Program-made: the position numbers and the translations under genes
Part shown: positions 1 through 8,003 of the stretch, piece by piece
How positions within the stretch are numbered: the stretch's first letter is position 1
How the letters are laid out: the number at the start of each line of letters is the position of its first letter
The notes under the pieces: generated by a model
What the model was told of the DNA's origin: nothing
The model's database searches: none
The model's input: only the letters and a program-made list of their open reading frames with translations
Assembly: GCF_000718255.1 (NCBI RefSeq)
Contig: NZ_JOFJ01000006.1
Span: forward strand, 195,926-259,925
DNA: 64,000 nucleotides
DNA from: Spirillospora albida
GTDB taxonomy: Bacteria > Actinomycetota > Actinomycetes > Streptosporangiales > Streptosporangiaceae
Reading direction: 5' to 3'

Positions 1-953
1 GGCTCGCCGACGTCCTCATCCCGTACCTCGTCACGCGGCAGATCATCTGCGGCGCCGGCAAGGTGCTGCAGACGCCCCGCGGCGCGGTGTACTGCGTCTC
101 GCAGCGCGCGGAGCACATCTGGGAGGGCGTGTCGTCGGCGACGACCCGGTCCCGCCCGATCATCAACACGCGGGACGAGCCGCACGCCGACGCCGAGCGG
201 TTCCGGCGGCTGCACGTCATCGTCGGCGACTCGAACATGAGCGAGACGACGATGCTGCTGAAGGTCGGAGCGACCGACCTGGTGCTGCGGATGATCGAGG
301 CGGGCGTGGTGATGCGCGACCTCACGCTGGAGAACCCGATCCGGGCGATCCGCGAGGTCAGCCACGACATGACGGGCCGCCGCAAGGTGCGGCTCGCCAA
401 CGGCCGCGAGGCGAGCTCCCTGGAGATCCAGCGGGAGTACTACAGCAAGGCCCGCGACTTCGTGGACGCGCGCGGCGGCGACGCGACGGCCAAGCGCGTC
501 CTGGACCTGTGGGAGCGGACGCTGCGCGCGGTCGAGACCGGCGACCTCGACCTCGTCGCGCGCGAGATCGACTGGGTGACGAAGTACAAGCTGATCGAGC
601 GGTACCGGCGCAAGTACGACCTGCCGCTGTCGTCGCCGCGGGTGGCGCAGCTCGACCTCGCCTACCACGACGTCCACCGCGACCGGGGCCTGTACTACCT
701 GCTGGAGAAGCGCGGCTCGGTGGAGCGGGTCTCCCGCGACCTGGACATCTTCGAGGCGAAGTCCGTCCCGCCGCAGACGACGCGGGCGCGGCTGCGCGGC
801 GAGTTCATCCGCAAGGCGCAGGAGAAGCGCCGCGACTTCACCGTCGACTGGGTGCATCTGAAGCTGAACGACCAGGCGCAGCGGACGGTCCTGTGCAAGG
901 ACCCGTTCCGTTCGGTGGACGAGCGGGTCGACAAGCTCATCGCCGGGATGTGA
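1..953 (+). CDS. pafA: Pup-protein ligase PafA, 5' partial
   Basis: PafA ligates the prokaryotic ubiquitin-like protein Pup to lysines of target proteins, marking them for the actinobacterial proteasome. The frame is open from base 3, so the start lies before the window; about 316 C-terminal residues are present of a family length near 450. Stretches such as AVYCVSQRAEHIWEGV and RRLHVIVGDSNMSETT are characteristic of the PafA/Dop carboxylate-amine ligase family, and the C-terminal half matches PafA rather than Dop as far as I can judge by eye. The gene is followed by an FKBP lipoprotein and, further on, DUF3866 and pafBC, which is the usual order in actinobacteria. Codon use is normal for the window. 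Confidence 0.95.
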   Translation, partial: LADVLIPYLVTRQIICGAGKVLQTPRGAVYCVSQRAEHIWEGVSSATTRSRPIINTRDEPHADAERFRRLHVIVGDSNMSETTMLLKVGATDLVLRMIEAGVVMRDLTLENPIRAIREVSHDMTGRRKVRLANGREASSLEIQREYYSKARDFVDARGGDATAKRVLDLWERTLRAVETGDLDLVAREIDWVTKYKLIERYRRKYDLPLSSPRVAQLDLAYHDVHRDRGLYYLLEKRGSVERVSRDLDIFEAKSVPPQTTRARLRGEFIRKAQEKRRDFTVDWVHLKLNDQAQRTVLCKDPFRSVDERVDKLIAGM

Positions 954-1023
954 CCGCCGCAAGCGACCGTACGGGCCGGTAGGGTGAGCGCGCACAGCGC
1001 TCACCACCCCCCGAAGGACTCGC

Positions 1024-1986
1024 ATGCACCGTCGTGTTGGACCGCGTCTTGGACAGGGTCGTCTCGCCGCCCTCACCGCGGCCGCCGTGCTGGCCGCGCC
1101 GCTGACGCTCGCCGCCTGCTCGGGTGGCGGCGATCCCGGCGTGACGGTGAAGGGCGACTTCGGGACGCGTCCCGAGGTGACGTTCCCCAAGGGCGGCCCG
1201 GACGACTCCTTCGCCGTGGAGACCGTGGTGAAGGGCGAGAAGGGGCCGGAGGCGCGCAAGGGCGACCTCGTCGTGGCGGACTACGTCGGGTACCGGTGGA
1301 ACGACGGGGGCCGCAAGCTCATCGCGTCCAGCTACGCGGAGGGCAAGCCCGGCGCGTTCCCGACGAGTTCGGTCGTGCCCGGCCTGGCGAAGGCCCTGGA
1401 CGGCTCGCGGGCCGGGTCCCGGGTCGTGGCGCGCATCCCCCCGAAGGAGGGGTACGGGTCGTCGGGCGACAGCAAGCACCAGGTGGGCGCCGGTGACACG
1501 CTCGTGTACGTGCTGGACGTCCGCGCGGTCTACCCGAAGACGGCGGGGCCGGACGGGACGCGCCAGGCGCCGCTGAACGACCCGGCCCTGCCCAAGGTGG
1601 CCGACGCGGCGGCCGGGCGGACGCCGGCCGTGACGGTGCCGAAGGCGGCGCCGCCGAAGCGGCTGCAGGTGCGGACGCTCGTCCAGGGCAAGGGCGCCGC
1701 CGTCGGCAAGGGGCAGCTCCTCGCGCTCCAGTACGCCGGCTACTACTGGCGCGACGGGAAGGCGTTCAACTCGTCCTGGCAGGCGGGCCACCCGTACGGG
1801 ATCACGATCGGGACGGGCCAGGTCATGAAGGGCTGGGACCAGGGCCTCGTGGGGCAGAAGGTCGGCAGCCGGGTGCTGCTGGTCGTGCCGCCGTCCCTCG
1901 GCTACGGCGCGAAGGGCCTGCCCAAGGCGGGGATCAAGGGGACCGACACCCTCGTCTTCGTCGTCGACATCCTCGGCGCCCACTGA
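1024..1986 (+). CDS. FKBP-type peptidyl-prolyl isomerase lipoprotein, two FKBP domains
   Basis: Probable extracytoplasmic peptidyl-prolyl cis-trans isomerase or folding chaperone, 320 residues. The N-terminus is basic, then hydrophobic, and ends in a lipobox LAAC with Cys32, so the mature protein should be lipid-anchored outside the membrane. Two FKBP-like domains follow, roughly residues 55-160 and 205-320. The second is more canonical (GQVMKGWDQGL, then a VPPSLGYG segment); the first is degenerate and may be structural only. An ATG at 1024 follows a GAAGGA-like ribosome site. An FKBP gene in this position after pafA is common in actinobacteria. A TAGGGT sequence near 979 could be its -10 element. 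Confidence 0.92.
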   Translation: MHRRVGPRLGQGRLAALTAAAVLAAPLTLAACSGGGDPGVTVKGDFGTRPEVTFPKGGPDDSFAVETVVKGEKGPEARKGDLVVADYVGYRWNDGGRKLIASSYAEGKPGAFPTSSVVPGLAKALDGSRAGSRVVARIPPKEGYGSSGDSKHQVGAGDTLVYVLDVRAVYPKTAGPDGTRQAPLNDPALPKVADAAAGRTPAVTVPKAAPPKRLQVRTLVQGKGAAVGKGQLLALQYAGYYWRDGKAFNSSWQAGHPYGITIGTGQVMKGWDQGLVGQKVGSRVLLVVPPSLGYGAKGLPKAGIKGTDTLVFVVDILGAH

Positions 1987-2026
1987 CACGGCGCCCCGAC
2001 GCGGCGCCCACTAACGCGTACGCCGG

Positions 2027-2038
2027 TTGTTCTTAGAA
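2027..2038. promoter_or_regulatory. Putative operator half of a divergent pair, TTGTTCTTAGAA
   Basis: The 12-mer TTGTTCTTAGAA overlaps the proposed -10 box (TAGAAT, 2034-2039) of the following regulator gene. Its reverse complement recurs with one mismatch at 2678-2689, in front of the DUF3291 gene. Such a pair bracketing a regulator gene suggests autoregulation. The link to the regulator is inferred. Confidence 0.5.
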
Positions 2039-2039
2039 T
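2034..2039 (+). promoter_or_regulatory. -10 box TAGAAT of a probable leaderless promoter
   Basis: TAGAAT ends six bases before the GTG start at 2046. Transcription would therefore begin at or next to the start codon, and no ribosome-binding site is visible. The upstream -35 region (CTAACG, 2011-2016) is weak. Confidence 0.5.
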
Positions 2040-2045
2040 GGCCGG

Positions 2046-2699
2046 GTGGAGGACATCGACGCGATCGCGCTGCTGCAGGACCCCGTCCGGCGCCGCCTTT
2101 ACGAGTACGTGGCGGCCCAGGGGCGCGAGGTGGGGCGCAACGAGGCGGCGGAGGCGGCCGGGGTGCAGCGCACCCTGGCCGCGTTCCATCTCGACAAGCT
2201 GGCCGAGGCGGGGCTGCTGGAGGCCGGCAGCCGCCGCCTGACGGGCCGGTCGGGGCCGGGCGCGGGGCGTCCGGCGAAGGTGTACCGCCCCGCGCCCGGC
2301 GAGCGCGCCGTGTCGCTGCCCGCGCGCGACTACCGGACGGCCGCCGGGCTGCTGGCGGAGGCGGCCGAGGCGGCGGGCCTGGACCGGGAGCTCCAGGACG
2401 CCGCGCGCCGCCGCGGCCGCGCCCTGCGGGGGCCCGCCGGGTCGTGCGGGGACATCGACGCCGTGGCGGAGCTGCTGGCTGCGCGCGGCTACGGGCCGGT
2501 CCGGGAGGACGGCGCCGTGCGCATGCGCAACTGCCCGTTCCACGCCGTGGCGGAGGACTTCCCGCCGCTCATCTGCGGCATGAACCTGGCGCTCCTGGAG
2601 GGCCTCCTGGAGGGCTCGGACGGGGTCCGCGCGCGCATGGACCCCCGGCCGGGGTGGTGCTGCGTCGTGGCCGAGCCTTCTAAAAACAATCAGAATTGA
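2046..2699 (+). CDS. SufR-like winged-helix regulator with C-terminal cysteines
   Basis: Predicted transcriptional regulator of 217 residues in the COG2345/ArsR-like group. Residues 5-80 form a winged helix-turn-helix (DPVRRRLYEYV, then RTLAAFHLDKLAEAGLL, the DNA-reading segment). The C-terminal part has cysteines at 134, 163, 177, 205 and 206, arranged CPFH, then ICGMN, then GWCC, as in SufR-type proteins that hold an iron-sulfur cluster. It may therefore sense iron-sulfur or redox/NO status; the ligand is inferred from family resemblance only. The start is GTG, probably leaderless. The last codons overlap the second operator copy, so the downstream DUF3291 gene is probably its target. Confidence 0.8.
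   Translation: MEDIDAIALLQDPVRRRLYEYVAAQGREVGRNEAAEAAGVQRTLAAFHLDKLAEAGLLEAGSRRLTGRSGPGAGRPAKVYRPAPGERAVSLPARDYRTAAGLLAEAAEAAGLDRELQDAARRRGRALRGPAGSCGDIDAVAELLAARGYGPVREDGAVRMRNCPFHAVAEDFPPLICGMNLALLEGLLEGSDGVRARMDPRPGWCCVVAEPSKNNQN
2678..2689. promoter_or_regulatory. Second operator-like site, TTCTAAAAACAA
   Basis: Inverted copy (11 of 12 bases) of the site at 2027-2038. It overlaps the 3' end of the regulator gene and lies about 45 bases before the DUF3291 start. The A/T-rich stretch stands out in this GC-rich DNA. Together the two copies look like the operators of the intervening regulator. Confidence 0.5.
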
Positions 2700-2732
2700 C
2701 ATAGAAGTGGCGGACATGATGGGGTGGGTCCC

Positions 2733-3209
2733 ATGACGGGACACCACCTCGCCCAGTTCAACCTCGCCACCCTGACCGCCCCGCTGGACTCGCCCGCCCT
2801 CGCCGACTTCGTCGCGCTGCTCGACCCGGTCAACGCGCTGGCCGACGCCGCGCCCGGCTTCGTCTGGCGGCTGACCGAGGAGGGCGAGCCGGACGCCACC
2901 GGCCTGCGCCCCGCCGGCCACGACGTGATCATCAACTACTCGGTCTGGGAGTCCGCGGAGACGCTCTGGGACTTCGTCTACCGCACCCCCCACCTCGACA
3001 CCATGCGGCGGCGCCGCGAGTGGTTCCGCAGGCACGCCGAGGCGCACCTCGTCCTGTGGTGGATCCCGGCCGGGTACACGCCGACCGTGGAGGAGGCCAT
3101 GGAGCGGCTGGCCCACCTGCGCGGGCACGGGCCGTCCCCGCGCGCGTTCACGTTCGCCTCGGCCTTCACCGCCCGGGAGGCGGAGGACGCCGAGGCGGTC
3201 GTCTCCTGA
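2733..3209 (+). CDS. DUF3291 domain protein
   Basis: Cytoplasmic protein of 158 residues that matches the DUF3291 family over its whole length. The start HHLAQFNLATL, the central GFVWRLTEEGEPD, the WESAETLWDFVYRT segment and the end WWIPAGYTPTVEEAMERL are typical. The fold is a dimeric alpha/beta barrel like that of small monooxygenases, but no activity is established. I chose ATG 2733; a GTG at 2724 would add three residues. It lies directly after the SufR-like regulator and behind that regulator's second operator-like site, so the two probably form one regulatory unit. It is convergent with the next gene, with only one base between the stop codons. Confidence 0.85.
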   Translation: MTGHHLAQFNLATLTAPLDSPALADFVALLDPVNALADAAPGFVWRLTEEGEPDATGLRPAGHDVIINYSVWESAETLWDFVYRTPHLDTMRRRREWFRRHAEAHLVLWWIPAGYTPTVEEAMERLAHLRGHGPSPRAFTFASAFTAREAEDAEAVVS

Positions 3210-3210
3210 C

Positions 3211-4290
3211 CTACGGCAGCGCCGCGGTGTGGCGGCCCGCCGCGGCGGCCGCCAGGAAGTAGGGGAGGTCCTCCTCCAGGCGGCGGCCCATCGTCGACAT
3301 CCGGACGCCCCAGTCCTTCTCCGCCCTGCTCAGGGCGTCGTGGAGGCCGTCCACCGCCACGGGGACCAGCTCGTGCCGGTCGCCCAGGGCGGCGGCGTCG
3401 GCCGCGACCCGCTGGCCGAACTCGCCGCCAAGCTCCGGGACGGGGATCACGGCGCGGGCGAGGGCCACCCGCCCGTAGGCGGTGAGGGAGTGGTGCGAGA
3501 CGCCGATGTGGCGCTCGCGGGCGTCGCCCTCGCTGACGCGCAGCGACCCGACCGGGCGGCCGCCGAGGACCGCCGCCGCGTTGATCGCCTCGCCGGCGGA
3601 CACTCCCGAGAACCCCCACCTGGTGCCGGTGCCCAGATTGCCGGGGCCCTGCGCCACGATGATCACGTCGGCGCCGAGGACGAGCCGGGCCGCCAGCAGC
3701 CCGGTGTGGACGGTGACCGCCTCCAGATCGCCGCCGAACGCCTGGCCGACGGTGACCGTCGCGGCCAGAGCGCCGGCCTCCTTCAGCCGCGCGATCGACA
3801 TCGAGAACCAGGCGGGGAGCGCGCCCCCGTCCGGCATCACGTAGACCGCGCGGGTGCCGGGCCGCGCCGCCAGCAGGCCCGCGAGGATCGGCGGCAGGGC
3901 CGAGTGCAGGTCGGCGACCACGACGGGCGCGCCGCCGAGGGAGTCGGCGTCGCGCAGGATCGCGTGGTGCGGCGAGTCCTGCTCGTCGGCGCCCAGCACG
4001 GTGGCCTGCAGCGGCGTGTAGCGGGCCTTCACCAGGTGCCCGGGGCCGGACGGGTCGGGCGGGAGCCGGTCGGGGACCGCGACGACCATCGCGTAGCCGC
4101 CCGTCCCGAGCCCCATCGCCAAGGCCGTAGTGTTGAGCAGGACGGAATCGCCCGGCTCGGGCCGCCCGACGAGGGCGGGATACGCCAGGGCCCGGCGAGC
4201 CCCGTCCCCCTCGATCTCGACGTCCAGTTCGACCGCCCCGGGCCATTCGCGACGAATGCCGATCACTGTGCCTTTGCGCCATCGGATCAC
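3211..4290 (-). CDS. DUF3866 family protein
   Basis: Protein of about 359 residues of the DUF3866 family, function unknown. It is typically encoded next to pafB in actinobacteria, as here. The N-terminus IRWRKGTVIGIRREWPGA is the family signature. Glycine-rich segments such as DVIIVAQGPGNLGTGTRWGF and the HHSLTAYGRVA stretch are conserved-looking in the middle. The start is taken as GTG at 4290 because family members begin at this IRWR motif; a longer open frame continues upstream across pafB but is antisense noise. It is divergent from pafB with 69 bases between starts, so the two may share a control region. Confidence 0.85.
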   Translation of the reverse strand: MIRWRKGTVIGIRREWPGAVELDVEIEGDGARRALAYPALVGRPEPGDSVLLNTTALAMGLGTGGYAMVVAVPDRLPPDPSGPGHLVKARYTPLQATVLGADEQDSPHHAILRDADSLGGAPVVVADLHSALPPILAGLLAARPGTRAVYVMPDGGALPAWFSMSIARLKEAGALAATVTVGQAFGGDLEAVTVHTGLLAARLVLGADVIIVAQGPGNLGTGTRWGFSGVSAGEAINAAAVLGGRPVGSLRVSEGDARERHIGVSHHSLTAYGRVALARAVIPVPELGGEFGQRVAADAAALGDRHELVPVAVDGLHDALSRAEKDWGVRMSTMGRRLEEDLPYFLAAAAAGRHTAALP

Positions 4291-4359
4291 ACCGGGAAAC
4301 GGTAGCGTCCTGAGCGACGGTACGGGGGGACGCCCCGGGAGCTGAGAGGTGATGGCGAC

Positions 4360-5349
4360 GTGTCGCGGCGCAAGACCGAGCGGCTGCTCAACCTGGTGGT
4401 GTGCCTGCTCGCCACCAGACGCTACCTGACCGCCGAGCAGATCCGCCGGGCGGTTCCCGGCTACCCCGACGCCGGCGAGGCCTTCAAGCGCATGTTCGAG
4501 CGCGACAAGGAGGAGCTGCGCGAGCTCGGCATCCCCCTGGAGGTCGGCAGCGACCTGGACGGGGGCGGCGGCGACGAGATCGGCTACCGCATCCCGCCGC
4601 AGGACTACGAGCTCCCCGACGTCCACCTCACCCCCGACGAGGCGGCCGTGCTCGGCCTCGCCGCCCGGGTGTGGCAGCGGGCCAGCATGGCGGAGGCCGC
4701 CTCCGGCGCCCTGCTGAAGCTGCGCGCGGCCGGGGTCGAGACCGACTCCGGCACCGCCGTCGGCATCGAGCCCCGCGTCGACGCCGGCGAGCCGGCGTTC
4801 ACCGCGCTGTGGGAGGCGGTCCGCGACCGCCGCCCGGTCGCGTTCTCCTACCAGGGCATCGGACGGACGTCCGCCGCGCGCCGCCACCTGGAGCCGTGGG
4901 GCGTCGTCAGCCGCCGCGGCCGCTGGTACGTCGCCGGCCACGACCGCGACCGCGACGAGGAGCGGGTGTTCCGGCTCAGCCGCATCGTCGGCGAGGTGGT
5001 CCCGGACGGCCCGCCCGGCACCGTCACCGTCCCCGAGGGCGTCGACGTGCGGCGCCTCGCGTTCGACCGGAGCGAACCGGTGACCGAGCGGCGCCCGGCG
5101 ACCGTGCTGCTGCGCTCCGGGGCCGCCCAGGGGCCGCGCCGCTGGGCCAGGGACGTCAGGCCGGCGCGGGAGGAGGGCTGGGACGAGGCCGTCCTGACCT
5201 TCCGCGACGTCGACTGGTTCGCCCCATACCTGGCCCGGTTCGCCGACGACCTCGTCGTGCTCGACCCGCCCGACCTGCGGGAGGCCGTGATCCACCAGCT
5301 CAAGTCCGTCCTCGCGGGGAACGGCGACGGGGAAGGGGCGGGCCGATGA
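4360..5349 (+). CDS. pafB: WYL-domain transcriptional regulator PafB
   Basis: First half of the PafBC pair, which in mycobacteria activates the RecA-independent DNA damage response. The protein has 329 residues: a helix-turn-helix at about 1-70 (ERLLNLVVCLLATRRYLTAEQI), then a WYL ligand/nucleic-acid sensing domain from about 145 (PVAFSYQGIG, PWGVVSRRGRWYVAGHDRDR). The start is GTG at 4360 after GAGAGGTGATG; an ATG at 4352 is out of frame. The stop overlaps the pafC start by ATGA, indicating translational coupling. Although it sits in the Pup gene neighbourhood, it is not itself needed for pupylation in the studied species. Confidence 0.93.
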   Translation: MSRRKTERLLNLVVCLLATRRYLTAEQIRRAVPGYPDAGEAFKRMFERDKEELRELGIPLEVGSDLDGGGGDEIGYRIPPQDYELPDVHLTPDEAAVLGLAARVWQRASMAEAASGALLKLRAAGVETDSGTAVGIEPRVDAGEPAFTALWEAVRDRRPVAFSYQGIGRTSAARRHLEPWGVVSRRGRWYVAGHDRDRDEERVFRLSRIVGEVVPDGPPGTVTVPEGVDVRRLAFDRSEPVTERRPATVLLRSGAAQGPRRWARDVRPAREEGWDEAVLTFRDVDWFAPYLARFADDLVVLDPPDLREAVIHQLKSVLAGNGDGEGAGR

Positions 5350-6374
5350 CCGCGAAGACCGCCGGCGGCGGGCGCGGGACCGGGCGCGGCGCGTCCGGGA
5401 CCTCGACCGACAGGCTCGCCCGCCTGCTCGCGCTCGTCCCCTACGTGGTGAACCGCGACTCGGTCATGCTGGGCGAGGCCGCGGCCGCGTTCGGGATCTC
5501 CGAGAAGCAGCTGATCGACGACCTCAACCTGCTGTGGTGCGTGGAGCTGCGGGCCCCCGACCCGTACTGCCCGATCGACCTGTCCTACGAGGGCGGCGAG
5601 ATCACCGTGGCGGAGGCCGAGTCGATCGCCCGGCCGCTGCGGCTGAAGGTCGACGAGGCCAGCGCGCTGCTGGTGGCGCTGCGGATGCTCGCCGACATCC
5701 CGGGCCTGGACGGCGACCGGGACGCGCTCAGCCGGGTGATCGCGAAGCTGGAGGGGGCCGCCGGCGCCGCCGCCGCGCCGAGCAGCCAGGTCGCCGTGGA
5801 GGTGGACGCCTGGGCCGGGGCCGGCCGGGCGGGCGGACCCGGCGCGGGCGCCCTGCTCCGCGAGGCCATCGCCGCCGGGCGCCGCGTCCACCTGTCCTAC
5901 TACGTGCCCGCGCGCGACGAGAACACCGAGCGGGACGTCGACCCCATGCGGCTGCTGGTCGTGGACGGCACGACCTACCTGGAGGGCTGGTGCCGCCGCG
6001 CCGAGGCGGTCCGGCTGTTCAAGCTCGACCGGATCACCGACCTGGCCGTCCTGGACGTGCCCGCGCAGGTCCCCGCCGACGCCGAGCCGATCGACGTCGA
6101 CGCGGGGCTGTTCCGGCCCTCGGACGCGGACGTGCGGGTCACCCTCGAACTCACGCCCCGGGGCCGCTGGGTCGCCGACCACTACCCCTGCGAGAGCGTC
6201 GACGAGCTCGGCGAGGGCCGCCTGCGGGTCGTCCTGCGCACCCCCGACACCCGCTGGGTGCGGGGCCTCGCCCTGCGCCTCGGGGACCAGGGCCGCATCG
6301 TGGAGCCCGCCGAGCTGGCGGGGGCCGTCCGCGACGACGCCGCCAGGGCCCTTGCGCGATACGGCCTGGCGTGA
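5346..6374 (+). CDS. pafC: WYL-domain transcriptional regulator PafC
   Basis: Second subunit of the PafBC regulator, 342 residues. After a Gly/Thr-rich tail of about 20 residues comes a helix-turn-helix region (RLARLLALVPYVVNRDSVMLGEA, split here as RLARLLALVPYVV and AAAFGISEKQLIDDL), then a WYL domain from about 175 (RRVHLSYYVPARDE, EGWCRRAEAVRLFKLDRI). The C-terminal WCX segment is present. ATG 5346 overlaps the pafB stop by four bases, so the pair is one operon and the products probably form a heterodimer. Confidence 0.93.
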   Translation: MTAKTAGGGRGTGRGASGTSTDRLARLLALVPYVVNRDSVMLGEAAAAFGISEKQLIDDLNLLWCVELRAPDPYCPIDLSYEGGEITVAEAESIARPLRLKVDEASALLVALRMLADIPGLDGDRDALSRVIAKLEGAAGAAAAPSSQVAVEVDAWAGAGRAGGPGAGALLREAIAAGRRVHLSYYVPARDENTERDVDPMRLLVVDGTTYLEGWCRRAEAVRLFKLDRITDLAVLDVPAQVPADAEPIDVDAGLFRPSDADVRVTLELTPRGRWVADHYPCESVDELGEGRLRVVLRTPDTRWVRGLALRLGDQGRIVEPAELAGAVRDDAARALARYGLA

Positions 6375-6395
6375 GCGTCCCCGCGCCGGGTCGGA

Positions 6396-6401
6396 TACGG
6401 T
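6396..6401 (+). promoter_or_regulatory. -10 box TACGGT of a probable leaderless promoter
   Basis: TACGGT lies seven bases before the GTG at 6409, the spacing expected if the transcript starts at the start codon. No clear -35 element. Confidence 0.35.
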
Positions 6402-6408
6402 GACGGGC

Positions 6409-6630
6409 GTGGCGTGGATTCCCGTTTCGGTGACGCTGGGCTTCGTCGGGCTGGCCGTGCTCGCCTACTGCTCGTTCAAGGTGTGGCTGGGCGTCCGGCG
6501 GTTCGGACGTGAACTGGAGCGCACCAGGCGGCGGCTGGAACCGAAACGGGCGGCGTTGCGCGATGAACTCTCCCGGCTGCAGGATGCTCCCACGCCACAA
6601 CCCCCGGAGGACGGCGTACGATCGTCCTGA
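6409..6630 (+). CDS. Small membrane protein of unknown function
   Basis: Protein of about 73 residues: one N-terminal membrane segment (PVSVTLGFVGLAVLAYCSF) followed by a charged amphipathic helix (RRFGRELERTRRRLEPKRAAL) likely to form a coiled coil, and a Pro-rich tail. I do not recognise a family. The start is GTG 6409 (a GTG at 6400 would add three residues); it is probably leaderless. It sits between pafC and tatA, 28 bases before tatA, and could be cotranscribed with it. Confidence 0.7.
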   Translation: MAWIPVSVTLGFVGLAVLAYCSFKVWLGVRRFGRELERTRRRLEPKRAALRDELSRLQDAPTPQPPEDGVRSS

Positions 6631-6658
6631 GGTACACCCTGCTGAAGAGGATCAGACC

Positions 6659-7024
6659 ATGCCGAACATTGGGGCCACCGAGGCGCTCATTCTCCTGCTC
6701 GTCGTTCTGCTGATCTTCGGGTCCGCCAAGCTCCCGCAGCTCGCCCGCTCGCTGGGCAAGTCGGCGCGCATCCTCAAGGCCGAGACCAAGGGCCTGCACG
6801 ACGACGATGACGCGGACAAGCCGGCCGCTCCCGCCGCTCCCGCCGCCGCGCCCGCCCCGGGGGCCGACGCCGCCCGCGACCGCGCCGCGCAGCTGCGCGA
6901 GGAGGCCGCCCGCCTGGAGCGCGAGGCCGCGGCGCAGGAGCCCGGCCGGCAGCAGGGCGCGCTCCCCTCGGGCGAGGCGATCCAGGGCGTGCCGGTGTCG
7001 GACTACACCCGCAAGAACCACTGA
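6659..7024 (+). CDS. tatA: Sec-independent translocase subunit TatA
   Basis: Pore-forming component of the twin-arginine translocase, which exports folded proteins; 121 residues. It has a short N-terminal membrane helix (ATEALILLLVVLLIFGSAKL, residues 6-25), the hinge with FG and KLP, an amphipathic helix (LARSLGKSARILKAETKGL), then an acidic patch DDDD and a long Ala/Pro/Glu-rich tail with a charged helix. ATG 6659 follows GAAGAGGATC. It is followed 55 bases later by tatC, giving the tatAC arrangement usual for actinobacteria. Confidence 0.95.
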   Translation: MPNIGATEALILLLVVLLIFGSAKLPQLARSLGKSARILKAETKGLHDDDDADKPAAPAAPAAAPAPGADAARDRAAQLREEAARLEREAAAQEPGRQQGALPSGEAIQGVPVSDYTRKNH

Positions 7025-7079
7025 GCCTCCCCCTCCTCCGAGCGGAACGGACCGGCACGCCGGTGAGACGGTGACCACG

Positions 7080-7952
7080 ATGAAGCGGACCTCCGCGAAG
7101 GAAGCCGCGAAGAACGACGAGGGGCGCATGCCCCTCATGGACCACCTCCGCGAGCTGCGCAACCGGCTGATCAAGTCGATCCTCGCCCTGCTCGCGGGCA
7201 CGGTGGCCGGCTGGCTCATGTTCGACCCGGCGTGGGACTTCCTCAAGCAGCCCTACTGCTCGCTGCCGCAGTCGAACGTCGTGGACAAGGACGAGTGCTC
7301 CCTGTTCGTGAACGGGATCTTCTCGTCGTTCTTCCTGCAGCTGAAGATCTCCTTCATCATCGGGGCGGTCATCTCCGCGCCGGTCTGGCTGTACCAGCTG
7401 TGGGCGTTCGTCGCTCCCGGCCTGTACCGCCGGGAGCGCCGCTGGACGTATGTGTTCCTCGGCGCCGCGATCCCGCTGTTCTTCGTCGGTACCGCGCTCG
7501 CCTACCTGACCGTCGACAAGGGCCTCGCGCTCTTCCTGGGGTTCGTCGCCGACGACGTGAAACCCCTGATCACGGTGGACAGCTACCTCGGCTACGTGCT
7601 GACGATGCTGCTGGTGTTCGGTCTGACGTTCGAACTGCCGCTGTTCGTGACCGTCCTGAACCTGGCCGGGGTGCTGAGCTCGCAGCGGATCCGCAAGAGC
7701 CAGCGGATGGTGATCTTCGGGATCTTCGTGTTCGCGGCGGTCGCGACCCCGAGCCCCGACCCGTTCACGATGATGGCGCTCGCCATGCCGACCGTCCTGT
7801 TGTTCGAGGTCGCCGCGTTCCTGGCGTTCCTCAACGACCGGCGCCGGGCGCTGCGGCCCGACCCGTACGCGGGCCTGGCGGACGACGAGGCGTCCCCGCT
7901 GGACCTCGAGGCGATCGACGCCGAGCTCGAAAAGGGCGACAGAACCCGGTAA
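7080..7952 (+). CDS. tatC: Sec-independent translocase subunit TatC
   Basis: Receptor subunit of the Tat translocase that binds twin-arginine signal peptides; about 290 residues with six membrane segments. The MPLMDHLRELRNRLIKS start of the core is the family signature, and the FVAPGLYRRERRW loop and GLTFELPLFV segment are also typical. The C-terminus is a charged cytoplasmic tail. ATG 7080 is taken as start; a GTG at 7071 in frame would add three residues. It forms a pair with tatA and precedes helY, an order that is also seen in mycobacteria. Confidence 0.95.
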   Translation: MKRTSAKEAAKNDEGRMPLMDHLRELRNRLIKSILALLAGTVAGWLMFDPAWDFLKQPYCSLPQSNVVDKDECSLFVNGIFSSFFLQLKISFIIGAVISAPVWLYQLWAFVAPGLYRRERRWTYVFLGAAIPLFFVGTALAYLTVDKGLALFLGFVADDVKPLITVDSYLGYVLTMLLVFGLTFELPLFVTVLNLAGVLSSQRIRKSQRMVIFGIFVFAAVATPSPDPFTMMALAMPTVLLFEVAAFLAFLNDRRRALRPDPYAGLADDEASPLDLEAIDAELEKGDRTR

Positions 7953-7990
7953 AAGGCGGCCCGAATTCGGAATCGGAGCGGTCGGAACCG

Positions 7991-7996
7991 TAGGCT
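7991..7996 (+). promoter_or_regulatory. -10 box TAGGCT of a probable leaderless promoter
   Basis: TAGGCT is followed by seven bases and then the ATG of helY at 8004, with no ribosome-binding site. This is the same architecture as at 2034 and 39365. Confidence 0.45.
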
Positions 7997-8003
7997 CGAC
8001 GGC

